From positions 53,845 through 117,844 of the forward strand of contig WRLG01000006.1 of assembly GCA_009777725.1 (NCBI GenBank): a stretch of 64,000 bases of DNA, given 5' to 3'. Under the pieces are notes generated by a model. That model was not told the origin of the DNA, ran no database searches, and saw nothing but the letters and a program-made list of their open reading frames with translations. Position numbers and translations under genes: made by a program. This document shows positions 46,176-54,486 of this stretch, one piece after another; position 1 is the stretch's first letter; each line of letters opens with the position of its first letter. Origin of the DNA: Oscillospiraceae bacterium. GTDB lineage: Bacteria > Bacillota > Clostridia > Oscillospirales > Ruminococcaceae.

Positions 46176-47615
46176 TTACAGCAACTTTCTCATTTCATCG
46201 GCGACACGCTGAACCTGCGTTCCGATAATCACTTGCACGCTTGTTTTGCCCGGTCTGATTACTCCGCTTACTCCGGCTGATTTTATAGCCTTTTCGTCTA
46301 CATTTGCGGATTCTTTTACTTCAACACGCAAGCGGGTAATGCAGTTATCGAGAGAGGCAATATTTTCGGCACCGCCCAAGCCTGCCAAAACTTGTTCTGC
46401 CATTGCTGTAAAATCTTTGTCTGATGTTGTCGGCTTGATTTCTGCTTTCAGAGCCTCTTCTTCGTCCTCACGACCGGGCGTTTTTAGGTTAAACTTGGTT
46501 ATAATTACACGGAAAAGTACGTAATAAATCACGAAAAATGCCGCTCCTGCAATAAATACGCCCCAAGGGTTCTGCGCCATAGGCGTTTTCCAGCAAAGAA
46601 TTAAATCAATTAACCCGCCGCTGAAATTAAACCCTGTGCGGACGGGGAGAGCCGCCATTACACCCATTGAAACCGCCGTCAGCACAGCGTGCAAAACATA
46701 CAGCGGCGGGGCTAAAAACATAAAGGCAAATTCAAGCGGCTCTGTAACCCCTGTCAGAAATGCGGCGAAAGATGCCGAGAGCAGAAGCCCTGCCGCCGCT
46801 TTCTTCTGCTTATCTTTTGCCGTATGAAGCATAGCTAAAGCGGCACCGGGCAAGCCGAACATCATAATCGGGAAGAAGCCTGTCATATATTGCCCCGTAA
46901 CGCCGTATTCCCCTGTATTACTCCAGAAATTTTCAAGGTCGTTGATTCCTGCTACATCGAACCAGAATACAGAATTGAGTGCGTGGTGCAAGCCGAAAGG
47001 CAGTAAGAGTCTGTTAAATAATCCGTAAATCCCTGCCCCGACTGCCCCCAAGCTCATAATAGCCGTGCCAAACGCAACCAGCCCGCCGTATACCAAGGGC
47101 CAGACAAAAAGCAAAACCATAGCCGTAACAACGCTCACACCTCCGGCGACGAGGGCAACGCTTCGTTTCCCGCTGAAAAAAGCCAACGCATCGGGCAGTT
47201 TGGTATTTTTAAATCGGTTATAACAAATTGCCCCAATCAGCCCGCATATTATGCCGATAAAGACATTGTCGATTTTTCCGAATGCCGCACTCACATCTTC
47301 AAGCGGCGTTTTGCTTATCATGGCAATCGTTTCGGGCGACAAAATGCTTTGGATTAGGAGCCATGATATTAACCCCGCAAGTGCCGCCGCACCGTCATTA
47401 TCATCAGCCATTCCGACCGACACGCCTACAACAAAAAGAAGCGGCATATTGCCGATAATAGCATTCCCCGCCGCTATTAAAAATGCCGCAATTTGGTTGC
47501 CGTCGCCCCAGCCGGCAGGGTCAATCCAGTAGCCGATACCTAACAAAATAGCCGCAAAAGGCAAAGCCGCCACAGGCAGCATAAGAGCTTTTCCGAGTCG
47601 TTGTACTGTTTTCAT
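46176..47615 (-). CDS. nagE: PTS N-acetylglucosamine-type transporter IIBC
   Basis: The 479-residue protein has an N-terminal IIC domain (about 10-360, ten helices, M-K-T-V-Q-R-L-G-K-A-L-M-L-P start, F-G-L-H-H-A-L-N) and a C-terminal IIB domain with phosphocysteine Cys425 in S-L-D-N-C-I-T-R-L. The sequence and adjacent nagA favour N-acetylglucosamine over glucose. The IIA domain is a separate protein (crr) in the same operon. RBS AGGAGAG. Confidence 0.94.
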   Translation of the reverse strand: MKTVQRLGKALMLPVAALPFAAILLGIGYWIDPAGWGDGNQIAAFLIAAGNAIIGNMPLLFVVGVSVGMADDNDGAAALAGLISWLLIQSILSPETIAMISKTPLEDVSAAFGKIDNVFIGIICGLIGAICYNRFKNTKLPDALAFFSGKRSVALVAGGVSVVTAMVLLFVWPLVYGGLVAFGTAIMSLGAVGAGIYGLFNRLLLPFGLHHALNSVFWFDVAGINDLENFWSNTGEYGVTGQYMTGFFPIMMFGLPGAALAMLHTAKDKQKKAAAGLLLSASFAAFLTGVTEPLEFAFMFLAPPLYVLHAVLTAVSMGVMAALPVRTGFNFSGGLIDLILCWKTPMAQNPWGVFIAGAAFFVIYYVLFRVIITKFNLKTPGREDEEEALKAEIKPTTSDKDFTAMAEQVLAGLGGAENIASLDNCITRLRVEVKESANVDEKAIKSAGVSGVIRPGKTSVQVIIGTQVQRVADEMRKLL

Positions 47616-47629
47616 GTTATGTACTCTCC

Positions 47630-47887
47630 TTATAAATTCTCACTCAAAAACACCGTAATCCTCTGTGCCGCTTCGTCTTCACCTGCTCCGCTGAATGTCA
47701 GCGTTATTTCATCGCCGCATTTTAATCCTAAGCCCATAATGCCGAAAATCCGTTTTCCGTCAACCATTTTTTGAGGCGTTCCGACCCGCACCTCTCCCGA
47801 AAATTCACTCAATGCCTTAACCAACAGCCCCGCCGGACGCGCGTGAATCCCCGTCTCGTCCCGAATAACATATTTGACCTCTTTCAA
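47630..47887 (-). CDS. ptsH: phosphocarrier protein HPr, Arg at regulatory position 46
   Basis: A TTG start at 47887 (AGAAAGGG 9 nt upstream) gives 85 residues and puts the active-site histidine at position 15 (T-G-I-H-A-R-P-A), as in all HPr proteins; the ATG further upstream would not. In the segment that normally reads K-S-I-M-G-V-M-S-L-G, this protein has K-R-I-F-G-I-M-G-L-G, so Ser46 is replaced by Arg. It can carry phosphate from EI to IIA but should not be a substrate of HPr kinase. Confidence 0.93.
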   Translation of the reverse strand: MKEVKYVIRDETGIHARPAGLLVKALSEFSGEVRVGTPQKMVDGKRIFGIMGLGLKCGDEITLTFSGAGEDEAAQRITVFLSENL

Positions 47888-47904
47888 AATACTCAACCCT
47901 TTCT

Positions 47905-47950
47905 GCAATAATTGTTCACTGTTAATTGTTAATTGTTAATTGTTAATTGT
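47905..47950. repeat. TTAATTG tandem repeat overlapping the crr 3' end
   Basis: About five copies of a 7-nt unit (ttaattg), preceded by a related TTCACTGTTAATTG word. It provides the last codons (I-T-I-N-N) and stop of crr and fills the gap before ptsH. Confidence 0.8.
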
Positions 47951-48409
47951 AATAAGCGTTTCGCCCGCTTTGATTGCGCCTTCCTTGGCAAAAGACAGCT
48001 TCCCGAAATCATCGGGGTTGCAAATTATTACGGGGGTGACTGTATCAAAGCCCTCTCCGCTTATCGCCGCCGCATCAAATTCCATCAAAATATCGCCCTT
48101 GCTAACCTTTTCGCCGCTGTTTTTAATAATGGTATAATGCCGCCCCTTTAGCTTCACCGTGTCAATCCCGACATGGATAAGGAGCTGAACCCCGCTGTCG
48201 GTTACCAAATTTGCGGCATGACCGGTTTCAAACATCTGCTCAATAACCGCGCTGCACGGCGCGCAAACATAACCCGAATCGGGCTGAATTGCTATCCCGG
48301 GACCTAAAATACCTTGACTGAAAACGGGGTCGCTTACCTTTGAAAGCGGTATAACCGTGCCATCCATCGGCGAGGATATTACAATGCTCTTTTTCCCTAA
48401 CCCAAACAT
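47936..48409 (-). CDS. crr: PTS glucose-type IIA component
   Basis: The 157-residue protein is a IIA-Glc: S-P-M-D-G-T-V-I-P-L near the start, His64 (E-T-G-H-A-A-N) and phosphorylated His79 (L-L-I-H-V-G-I-D-T-V) with the standard 15-residue spacing, then S-G-E-K-V-S-K-G-D. It passes phosphate from HPr to NagE IIB. It is the first gene of crr-ptsH-nagE-nagA-ptsI, with a leader of about 170 nt. Confidence 0.95.
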   Translation of the reverse strand: MFGLGKKSIVISSPMDGTVIPLSKVSDPVFSQGILGPGIAIQPDSGYVCAPCSAVIEQMFETGHAANLVTDSGVQLLIHVGIDTVKLKGRHYTIIKNSGEKVSKGDILMEFDAAAISGEGFDTVTPVIICNPDDFGKLSFAKEGAIKAGETLITINN

Positions 48410-48584
48410 AATTTATCATTCCTTCCTGTTGCTTTATTTTTTACATCAAATTAAGTCGCTCAAAGCACTTAGCAGTCCCATTCCTTATATATGGCTTCCG
48501 AAGCCTATAATACGTTAACCAAAAAATTACAAATACGGTAAAACGGAGTAATTAATTCTCCTCGTATGAGCTATTGTAGGTTTT

Positions 48585-48613
48585 ATTATACCATAAGTAT
48601 CGGATACTTTCAA
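48585..48613 (-). promoter_or_regulatory. promoter and candidate operator of the PTS/nag operon
   Basis: On the minus strand TTGAAA (48608-48613), 17 bp and extended -10 TGG-TATAAT (48585-48590). A 15-bp palindrome (48595-48609, AAGTATC-n-GATACTT) fills the spacer and overlaps the -35, a typical place for a repressor. The 170-nt leader down to crr includes a GGCTTC/GAAGCC hairpin (about 48492-48504) but no obvious terminator. Confidence 0.7.
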
Positions 48614-48667
48614 GCTTTTTTTTAAACAGACATAAATAATTAAAATTTTTTCGACCTGTACAAATAG

Positions 48668-48779
48668 TAGGGGACGGGCTTGCCCGTCCCGAAAAAAAAC
48701 CGCACCTCGTCCAAAAAAAAAAAAAAAAAAACCGCACCATTTCTCCTATTATCGGGACAGGCAAGCCTGTCCCCTGCTA
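48668..48779. repeat. GGGGACGGGC palindromic repeat with A-tract
   Basis: Two facing copies (48668-48690 and 48754-48779) of the palindrome seen at 26813-26851 flank a core with two copies of AAACCGCACC and a run of 19 A (48713-48731). It looks like a composite, MITE-like repeat between two transcripts. Confidence 0.8.
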
Positions 48780-48787
48780 TATAAACC

Positions 48788-49537
48788 CTATTGCATATGA
48801 ATTGCATCCCGCAGAAATTCGGCACAGCCGGGGGCAAGCTTGTCATAATTTGCCTTGAAGCGTTCGTCTGCAACATACATTTCACCGAGCCCCTTGTGAT
48901 ATTCTTTAGAATATTTCGGATAAAACACGCAAAGCCATTGGCGATGCAAATCGCAGGCTTTTTGAGCAAGTTTGCCTGCAATGTCGCCGTCATCAAAAGC
49001 GGCTTTCAGTGTTTCCTCAAATTCAAGGCGGAGGCGTTCGCCCTCGTCATACTGCGCTTGGGTCAGCCCTTTCAGCTTTGCGTTTGATTCATCAACGGCG
49101 TTATTACCGTACTTTTCTCGAACCTCCGCTCCGTATTTCCGCTCGTTTTCGTCTATGAGGGATTGTTTAAAGCCCTCAAATTTTTCCGTGTCAGTCATAG
49201 TTATTTCCCCTTTCATTGCGGCTATGGATTTACTTACGTTGGTTATCAGCAAATCAAGCCGCTCTCGTTTTTTATGAAGCTTGGAAAGGTGGCTTTCAAA
49301 CGCTTTTTCCTTGTCAAAATCGGGCGATGATAAAAGTACCTTGATTTCCCCCAATGAAAAGCTAAGCTCCCTGAAAAAAAGGATTTGTTGCAATCTTTCC
49401 AGTTCGTCCTGCCCGTAAATGCGATACCCCGATGAGGCAATTCTCGCCGGCTTCAAGAGCTCAATTTCATCGTAATACCGCAGGGTACGCGCACTGACTC
49501 CCGACATTTTCGATAGCTTATTACTTGAATATTCCAC
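48788..49537 (-). CDS. MerR-family regulator with TipAS ligand-binding domain
   Basis: The 249-residue protein has a MerR helix-turn-helix at residues 5-70 (S-G-V-S-A-R-T-L-R-Y-Y-D-E, then G-Y-R-I-Y), a dimerisation coiled coil (80-115), and a C-terminal TipAS domain (about 125-245; Y-G-N-N-A-V-D-E, then A-D-E-R-F-K-A-N-Y-D). TipAS binds hydrophobic or thiopeptide drugs in characterised members such as Mta and TipA. Its own promoter has the 19-bp spacer expected for autoactivation. Confidence 0.93.
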   Translation of the reverse strand: MEYSSNKLSKMSGVSARTLRYYDEIELLKPARIASSGYRIYGQDELERLQQILFFRELSFSLGEIKVLLSSPDFDKEKAFESHLSKLHKKRERLDLLITNVSKSIAAMKGEITMTDTEKFEGFKQSLIDENERKYGAEVREKYGNNAVDESNAKLKGLTQAQYDEGERLRLEFEETLKAAFDDGDIAGKLAQKACDLHRQWLCVFYPKYSKEYHKGLGEMYVADERFKANYDKLAPGCAEFLRDAIHMQ

Positions 49538-49581
49538 TTATTTTCACACCTTTCCGATTGCGAAATGTACATCACAATCTC

Positions 49582-49612
49582 ATTATACACTATTACGCAA
49601 CGTCAAAGTCAA
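49582..49612 (-). promoter_or_regulatory. MerR-type autoregulated promoter (19-bp spacer)
   Basis: TTGACT (49607-49612) and TATAAT (49582-49587) are 19 bp apart instead of 17. The spacer holds an imperfect dyad around ACGTTGCGT, whose half-sites ACTTTGACG and CGTAATAGT match in 7 of 9 positions when inverted. That geometry is the hallmark of operators twisted by MerR activators. Confidence 0.8.
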
Positions 49613-49653
49613 TAGGGTTCATAGAAAGTTTACAAATATGTTTGAAAAAGTGG

Positions 49654-49683
49654 TTGTCAAAGCAGTTTGGTTTATGTTATAAT
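49654..49683 (+). promoter_or_regulatory. tracrRNA promoter
   Basis: TTGTCA (49654-49659), 18 bp and extended -10 TGT-TATAAT (49675-49683). The predicted start is near 49690, just before the anti-repeat. Confidence 0.8.
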
Positions 49684-49689
49684 ATGTTA

Positions 49690-49790
49690 TATTCTTGTAT
49701 ACCATACCAAGAATCACTCGGTTGCTATGATAAGGTAGCACACCGTACAGCTCTGACGCTCTGCTTAACGGTGGAGCGTCATCTGTTTGT
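49690..49790 (+). ncRNA. tracrRNA of the type II-C CRISPR-Cas system
   Basis: The anti-repeat (49698-49729) matches the array repeat on the same strand over TATACCATACCAA, AATCAC, CGG and GCTAT with a few mismatches, so it is complementary to minus-strand crRNA. It is followed by GATAAGG, as in Neisseria-type tracrRNAs, and a terminator hairpin GACGCTC/GAGCGTC (49755-49780) with ATCTGTTTGT. It pairs with crRNA and loads it into Cas9. Confidence 0.88.
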
Positions 49791-49843
49791 AAAAGATTGT
49801 TTAGAAATAATGAACAGTTTCTAAAGAAAAGGACGGTAAAATT

Positions 49844-52800
49844 ATGCGTTACAGTATAGGGTTAGATATAGGCATAGCTTCAGTAGGCTTTGCAGTTATG
49901 AAGCTTGATGAATACGATTTACCTTGCCGAATAGAAAGATTAGGTTCTCGGATTTTTGATGTTGCGGAAAATCCTAAAGATGGTGCATCTTTAGCTTTGC
50001 CACGCCGTGAGGCACGTGGGTCACGCCGCCGCATTAGAAGAAGAAAACACCGCAAAGAGCGTATAAGAGAGCTAATTACAGAACAAGGATTGCTCTCACA
50101 AGATGGGTTGGATAGCCTATACAATGGGGATATAACAGACATTTATCAGATTAGAAGCGAAGCTATTGACAGGCAACTTACAAATGAAGAATTTGCCCGT
50201 GTTTTAATACATCTGTCTCAAAGGCGAGGGTTTAAGTCAAACCGCAAGACAGAGAAAAATGCTGAAGAGGGCAAATTACTAAAAGCTGTTTCCTTAAACC
50301 AAATTATAATGACAGAAAACAATTTTCGCACTGTAGGCGAAATGTTTTATAAGTATGCAGATTTTGCAGAAATTAAACGAAATAAAGCGGATAGTTATTC
50401 AAATACTGTTCGCCGGGAAGATATTCTTAACGAGGCTCATGAGATATTTAAGCGTCAGAGAGAATACGGCAACACACTTTGCTCGGAGGATTTCGAGGAA
50501 AAATATTGTGATATATTATCAAGTCAGCGTTCCTTTGACGAAGGACCGGGAGAGGGTAATAAAAATTCACCCAGCCCTTATTCCGGCGACCAAATAGAGA
50601 AAATGATTGGTTCTTGCACATTTGAGGAAGGTGAAAAACGTGCTGCAAAAGCCTCTTGTTCCTTTGAAATATTTAGTTTACTCCAAAAAATCAATCATAT
50701 AAGGCTTGAAAACGGAGGCAAAGCTACACCATTAACTAATGAGCAATGCCTTAAATTAATTGCTACCGCTCATACATCGGCTGAATTGAATTACCATAAA
50801 ATAAGAAAGGCTCTCAATATTTCCGATGATATGAGATTTAATGACATAAAATACGGAAACGACAGCGATAACGAAACAGCCGAAAAGAAAATTAAATTCA
50901 ACTTTTTAAAGGCTTACCATGATATGCGTAAAGCCTTAGATAAAGTATCAAAAGGCAGAATGAATGTTCTATCTATCAAGCAAAGAAATGAAATCGGGCA
51001 TATTTTTACCGTCAATAAAACTGATGATAAAATTCGAGCTGCTTTAAACTCAACCGATTTGGATACATACGACATTGAAGCATTGATTGAAAATTTAGGG
51101 ACATTCAGTAAATTCGGGCATTTGTCAATAAAGGCTCTTGATAAGATTATTCCGTGGTTAGAGCAAGGGTTAACGTATGACAAGGCTTGCACGGAAGCGG
51201 GTTATAACTTTAAAGGTCGTGGCGGCGAAAAAAGCGGGTTAATTTCATTAAAACATCTTGCTGAGGAATACAAATATACTGTAACAAGCCCTGTTGCTTG
51301 CAGGGCTTTATCGCAATGCGGTAAGGTAATCAATGCGATTATACGTGAGCAAAGCCCCAACTATAACGGCGACTTGGGCAACATAAACAGCCCTGTTTAT
51401 ATCAATATCGAGCTTTCAAGAGAGATGTCAAAAGATTTTGATGAACGCAATAAGCTTGATAAAGGTATGAAAGAAAACCACGCACAAAACGAAAAGCTAA
51501 AGCAGGAAATACAAAATACATTTAAGAAACTCAATCCTACCGGACTTGATATTGTTAAGCTAAAGCTATATAAACAACAAAGCGGAATTTGCCTTTATTC
51601 GCTGAAACAAATGGATATATCTCAATTATTTGACCCCGGTTATGCAGATATTGACCACATTATACCCTATAGCGATTCCTTTGATGATACATATAAGAAC
51701 AAGGTTTTAGTCCTTACTGCGGAAAATCGCCAAAAGGGCGACAGGCTTCCTTTGCAATATCTGAATGGGAAAAAGCGGGATGATTTTATCATTTGGGTAA
51801 ATAATTCTCATCTTCCTATGTCCAAAAAGAGAAATTTACTTAAAGAAGAATTAACTGAAACGGATTTATCTGGATTTAGGGAGCGGAATCTGCAAGATAC
51901 AAAGACAATATCACGGTTTATGTATAATTATCTTGCCGATTACTTGAAATTCTCAATATTCTTATCTGAACGCAAACGCCATGTAACCGCAGTAAACGGT
52001 GCTGTTACTTCCATGCTTCGTAAGCGATGGGGGCTTAATAAAATACGTGAGGACGGCGATACTCATCATGCACTTGATGCGGCGGTAGTGGCTTGTACCA
52101 CACAGGGTATGATTAACGAATTATCACGGTATCACAAAGATAAGGAGCGTATTTATTGCGATGAAACAGGATTTGAAATATCTAAGAGAACGGGCGAAGT
52201 ATTAAAAGAGCGTTTCCCGCAACCATATGTGCATTTTACAGATGAACTTACGGCAAGATTATCGGGTAAACCGAGAGAAGCTGTTGAGCGGTTAAAGTTA
52301 TATGGCGAAAGCGACCTTGCGAGGGTGACACCTATTTTCGTGTCAAGAATGCCGTCACGCAAAGTCAGCGGTGCGGCACATAAAGAAACTATCAAGGGAA
52401 TAGGCGAAAATAATACTGCTGTTAAAAGAGTTGCTTTAACCGCATTAAAGCTAAAAGACGGTGAAATCGCAGACTATTATGAACCCGCAAAAATAAGCGA
52501 CCCTTTGCTTTATAACGCATTAGTTAAACGCCTTATTGAATTTGAGGGAGATGCTTCTAAAGCATTTTCCGAACCCTTTTATAAGCTCAAGAGCGATAAA
52601 TCTAAAAATCCTGATGAACCACCTCAACCTGTCAAAAAAGTTAAGCTATGTGAAAAAAGCACTTTGAATGTTTCTGTTCACGATAAAAAGGGCGTTGCGG
52701 ATAACGACAGTATGGTTCGGGTTGATGTTTTTCATATTCCGAATGATGGCTATTATCTTGTTCCGATTTATGTTGCCGATACCATAAAAAGCGAGTTGCC

Positions 52801-53173
52801 AAATAAGGCGATTGTAGCTAACAAACCATATGAAGATTGGAAAGAAATGGACGAGAAAGATTTTATATTCTCGCTATATCCTAACGATTTGATTTTCATC
52901 AGACCTAAGAAAAATATGGTCTTCTCCAAGGTAAACAAAGATAGCAGACACCCCGAAAAATCAGAAAAAAAATCTGCATTTGTTTATTATAAATCAACGG
53001 GAATTAATACAGGTTCAATGACGGTAATTAATCACGACAACAGCTATAAAATACCCAGTCTTGGAGCTAAAACCTTATTGGAATTTGAAAAATGGCAGGT
53101 TGATATTTTAGGCAATATTTCAAAAGTAGGGCGAGAAACAAGACAAGGCTTTGACGGAAAAAGGAGGCATTAA
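49844..53173 (+). CDS. cas9: type II-C CRISPR-associated endonuclease Cas9
   Basis: The 1109-residue protein has RuvC-I with Asp8 (I-G-L-D-I-G-I-A-S-V-G-F), an Arg-rich bridge helix (about 53-77), a compact REC lobe, RuvC-II with Glu523 (Y-I-N-I-E-L-S-R-E-M), HNH with His605 (D-I-D-H-I-I-P-Y-S), RuvC-III with Asp745 (H-H-A-L-D-A-A-V-V), and a C-terminal PAM-interacting domain. All nuclease residues are present. Length and gene order (cas9-cas1-cas2, no cas4 or csn2) indicate subtype II-C. RBS AAAGGACGG. Confidence 0.97.
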   Translation: MRYSIGLDIGIASVGFAVMKLDEYDLPCRIERLGSRIFDVAENPKDGASLALPRREARGSRRRIRRRKHRKERIRELITEQGLLSQDGLDSLYNGDITDIYQIRSEAIDRQLTNEEFARVLIHLSQRRGFKSNRKTEKNAEEGKLLKAVSLNQIIMTENNFRTVGEMFYKYADFAEIKRNKADSYSNTVRREDILNEAHEIFKRQREYGNTLCSEDFEEKYCDILSSQRSFDEGPGEGNKNSPSPYSGDQIEKMIGSCTFEEGEKRAAKASCSFEIFSLLQKINHIRLENGGKATPLTNEQCLKLIATAHTSAELNYHKIRKALNISDDMRFNDIKYGNDSDNETAEKKIKFNFLKAYHDMRKALDKVSKGRMNVLSIKQRNEIGHIFTVNKTDDKIRAALNSTDLDTYDIEALIENLGTFSKFGHLSIKALDKIIPWLEQGLTYDKACTEAGYNFKGRGGEKSGLISLKHLAEEYKYTVTSPVACRALSQCGKVINAIIREQSPNYNGDLGNINSPVYINIELSREMSKDFDERNKLDKGMKENHAQNEKLKQEIQNTFKKLNPTGLDIVKLKLYKQQSGICLYSLKQMDISQLFDPGYADIDHIIPYSDSFDDTYKNKVLVLTAENRQKGDRLPLQYLNGKKRDDFIIWVNNSHLPMSKKRNLLKEELTETDLSGFRERNLQDTKTISRFMYNYLADYLKFSIFLSERKRHVTAVNGAVTSMLRKRWGLNKIREDGDTHHALDAAVVACTTQGMINELSRYHKDKERIYCDETGFEISKRTGEVLKERFPQPYVHFTDELTARLSGKPREAVERLKLYGESDLARVTPIFVSRMPSRKVSGAAHKETIKGIGENNTAVKRVALTALKLKDGEIADYYEPAKISDPLLYNALVKRLIEFEGDASKAFSEPFYKLKSDKSKNPDEPPQPVKKVKLCEKSTLNVSVHDKKGVADNDSMVRVDVFHIPNDGYYLVPIYVADTIKSELPNKAIVANKPYEDWKEMDEKDFIFSLYPNDLIFIRPKKNMVFSKVNKDSRHPEKSEKKSAFVYYKSTGINTGSMTVINHDNSYKIPSLGAKTLLEFEKWQVDILGNISKVGRETRQGFDGKRRH

Positions 53174-53175
53174 TT

Positions 53176-54081
53176 ATGGCTTATCGAAATATTATGATAC
53201 AAAATGAAGCGAGGCTATCCTTGAAGAGTAAACAGCTTTGCCTAAAAACAGAAACTGTCGAAGCCACTTTTGCTATTGAGGATATTGATACTATTTTGAT
53301 AGAAAACCGTCAAACCACGGTTAGCACGGCATTACTCGGCAGATTAGCACAAAGCGGCGTTGCGTTATTTATATGTGATGAATATCATCTGCCCTGCGCC
53401 GTATTAACTCCTTACTTACAGCACTCTCGCCAACATGAGATTGTAAAAAATCAACTGGAGCTTTCGACTCCTGTTAAAAAGCAACTTTGGAAGCAGATTG
53501 TTACCGCAAAAATCAGAAATCAAGCAAAATGCCTTTCACTTTGCGGCAATGAAACTGCGGCTGATAAAATTGAACTCATTGCAAAAACGGTTCGTTCAGG
53601 CGATGAGGGCAATGCGGAAGGGTATGCGGCGGCACAATATTTCCCAGCACTTTTCGGCGATGATTTTACAAGGGGAGGTGACTGCGACCAACGGAACGCT
53701 TGGCTTAATTACGCCTACGCTATAATTCGGGGATGCGTGGCACGGAGTTTGACGGTTTATGGTTTCTTTCCGCTATTCGGTTTGCAACACCATTCTTCGC
53801 TAAATCAATTTAATCTGGCGGATGATTTTATTGAGCCTTTCAGACCAATTGCCGACCTATTCACCGCAAAAAACGCTTCTTGCGACGACAGATTGACCTC
53901 AAAGATTAAACAACAGCTTGTAAATCTTGTAAACTATGACATTATGCTCAATGAAAAAAAGTACGCTCTTTCCTATGCGATTGAACTTACGGTGAAAAGC
54001 TTTTCCGCAGTATGTGCGGGAAAAAGTAAAAATTTGATTTTGCCGGAACTTATTCCGCTTAACCAACACGCCTATGAATAA
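53176..54081 (+). CDS. cas1: CRISPR integrase Cas1
   Basis: The 301-residue protein has the type II Cas1 layout with metal ligands Glu148 (G-N-A-E-G-Y-A-A-A-Q-Y-F), His205 or 206 (G-L-Q-H-H-S-S) and Glu220 (D-D-F-I-E-P-F-R-P). It integrates new spacers together with Cas2. It starts 2 nt after cas9, and its stop overlaps cas2. Confidence 0.97.
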   Translation: MAYRNIMIQNEARLSLKSKQLCLKTETVEATFAIEDIDTILIENRQTTVSTALLGRLAQSGVALFICDEYHLPCAVLTPYLQHSRQHEIVKNQLELSTPVKKQLWKQIVTAKIRNQAKCLSLCGNETAADKIELIAKTVRSGDEGNAEGYAAAQYFPALFGDDFTRGGDCDQRNAWLNYAYAIIRGCVARSLTVYGFFPLFGLQHHSSLNQFNLADDFIEPFRPIADLFTAKNASCDDRLTSKIKQQLVNLVNYDIMLNEKKYALSYAIELTVKSFSAVCAGKSKNLILPELIPLNQHAYE

Positions 54082-54394
54082 ATTTATGAGAATAATAGTA
54101 TTTTTCGATTTACCCGTCAAAACGAAATCAGAACGGAGAACTGCTGCTAAATTCCGAAAATTCCTGATTGACGATGGGTATCATATGTTGCAATATTCGT
54201 TATATGCGAGAACCTGCAACGGAAACGATGCCGTAGAAAAGCATAAAAGGCGGCTTTACGCCAGTTTGCCTGACAACGGCTCTGTTCGTATGCTTGTCAT
54301 TACGGAAAAGCAATTTCAAAGCATTGAAATATTAGTTGGAAAACTGACAGCTTGCGATAATACTTTTGAAACGGAGCAACTTACGCTTTTTTGA
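54074..54394 (+). CDS. cas2: CRISPR-associated Cas2
   Basis: The 106-residue protein opens M-R-I-I-V-F-F-D-L-P with the conserved Asp12 and has the ferredoxin-like Cas2 pattern (G-Y-H-M-L-Q-Y-S-L-Y-A-R, then V-R-M-L-V-I-T-E-K-Q-F). It bridges Cas1 dimers in the acquisition complex. ATG 54074 overlaps cas1 by 8 nt; ATG 54086 is a possible alternative. Confidence 0.95.
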   Translation: MNKFMRIIVFFDLPVKTKSERRTAAKFRKFLIDDGYHMLQYSLYARTCNGNDAVEKHKRRLYASLPDNGSVRMLVITEKQFQSIEILVGKLTACDNTFETEQLTLF

Positions 54395-54429
54395 AAAAAT
54401 CGGCAATAATTCCATACATTAAGCATAAA

Positions 54430-54486
54430 TAACAAACCCCGCAAAAGCCGTCAAACCCTTAAAGTAAGACGCTTTAAGCGGGGTCT
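54430..54486. promoter_or_regulatory. nested inverted repeats at the leader-distal end of the array
   Basis: Between cas2 and the first repeat, ACCCCGC pairs with GCGGGGT as an outer stem and CTTAAAG with CTTTAAG as an inner stem. It lies where minus-strand crRNA transcription should end and may act as a processing or termination hairpin, though no T-run follows. Confidence 0.4.

Noticed and set aside
47905..47950. TTAATTG repeats as a small CRISPR-like array
   Set aside because: The unit is only 7 nt with no unique spacers; it is a simple tandem repeat.
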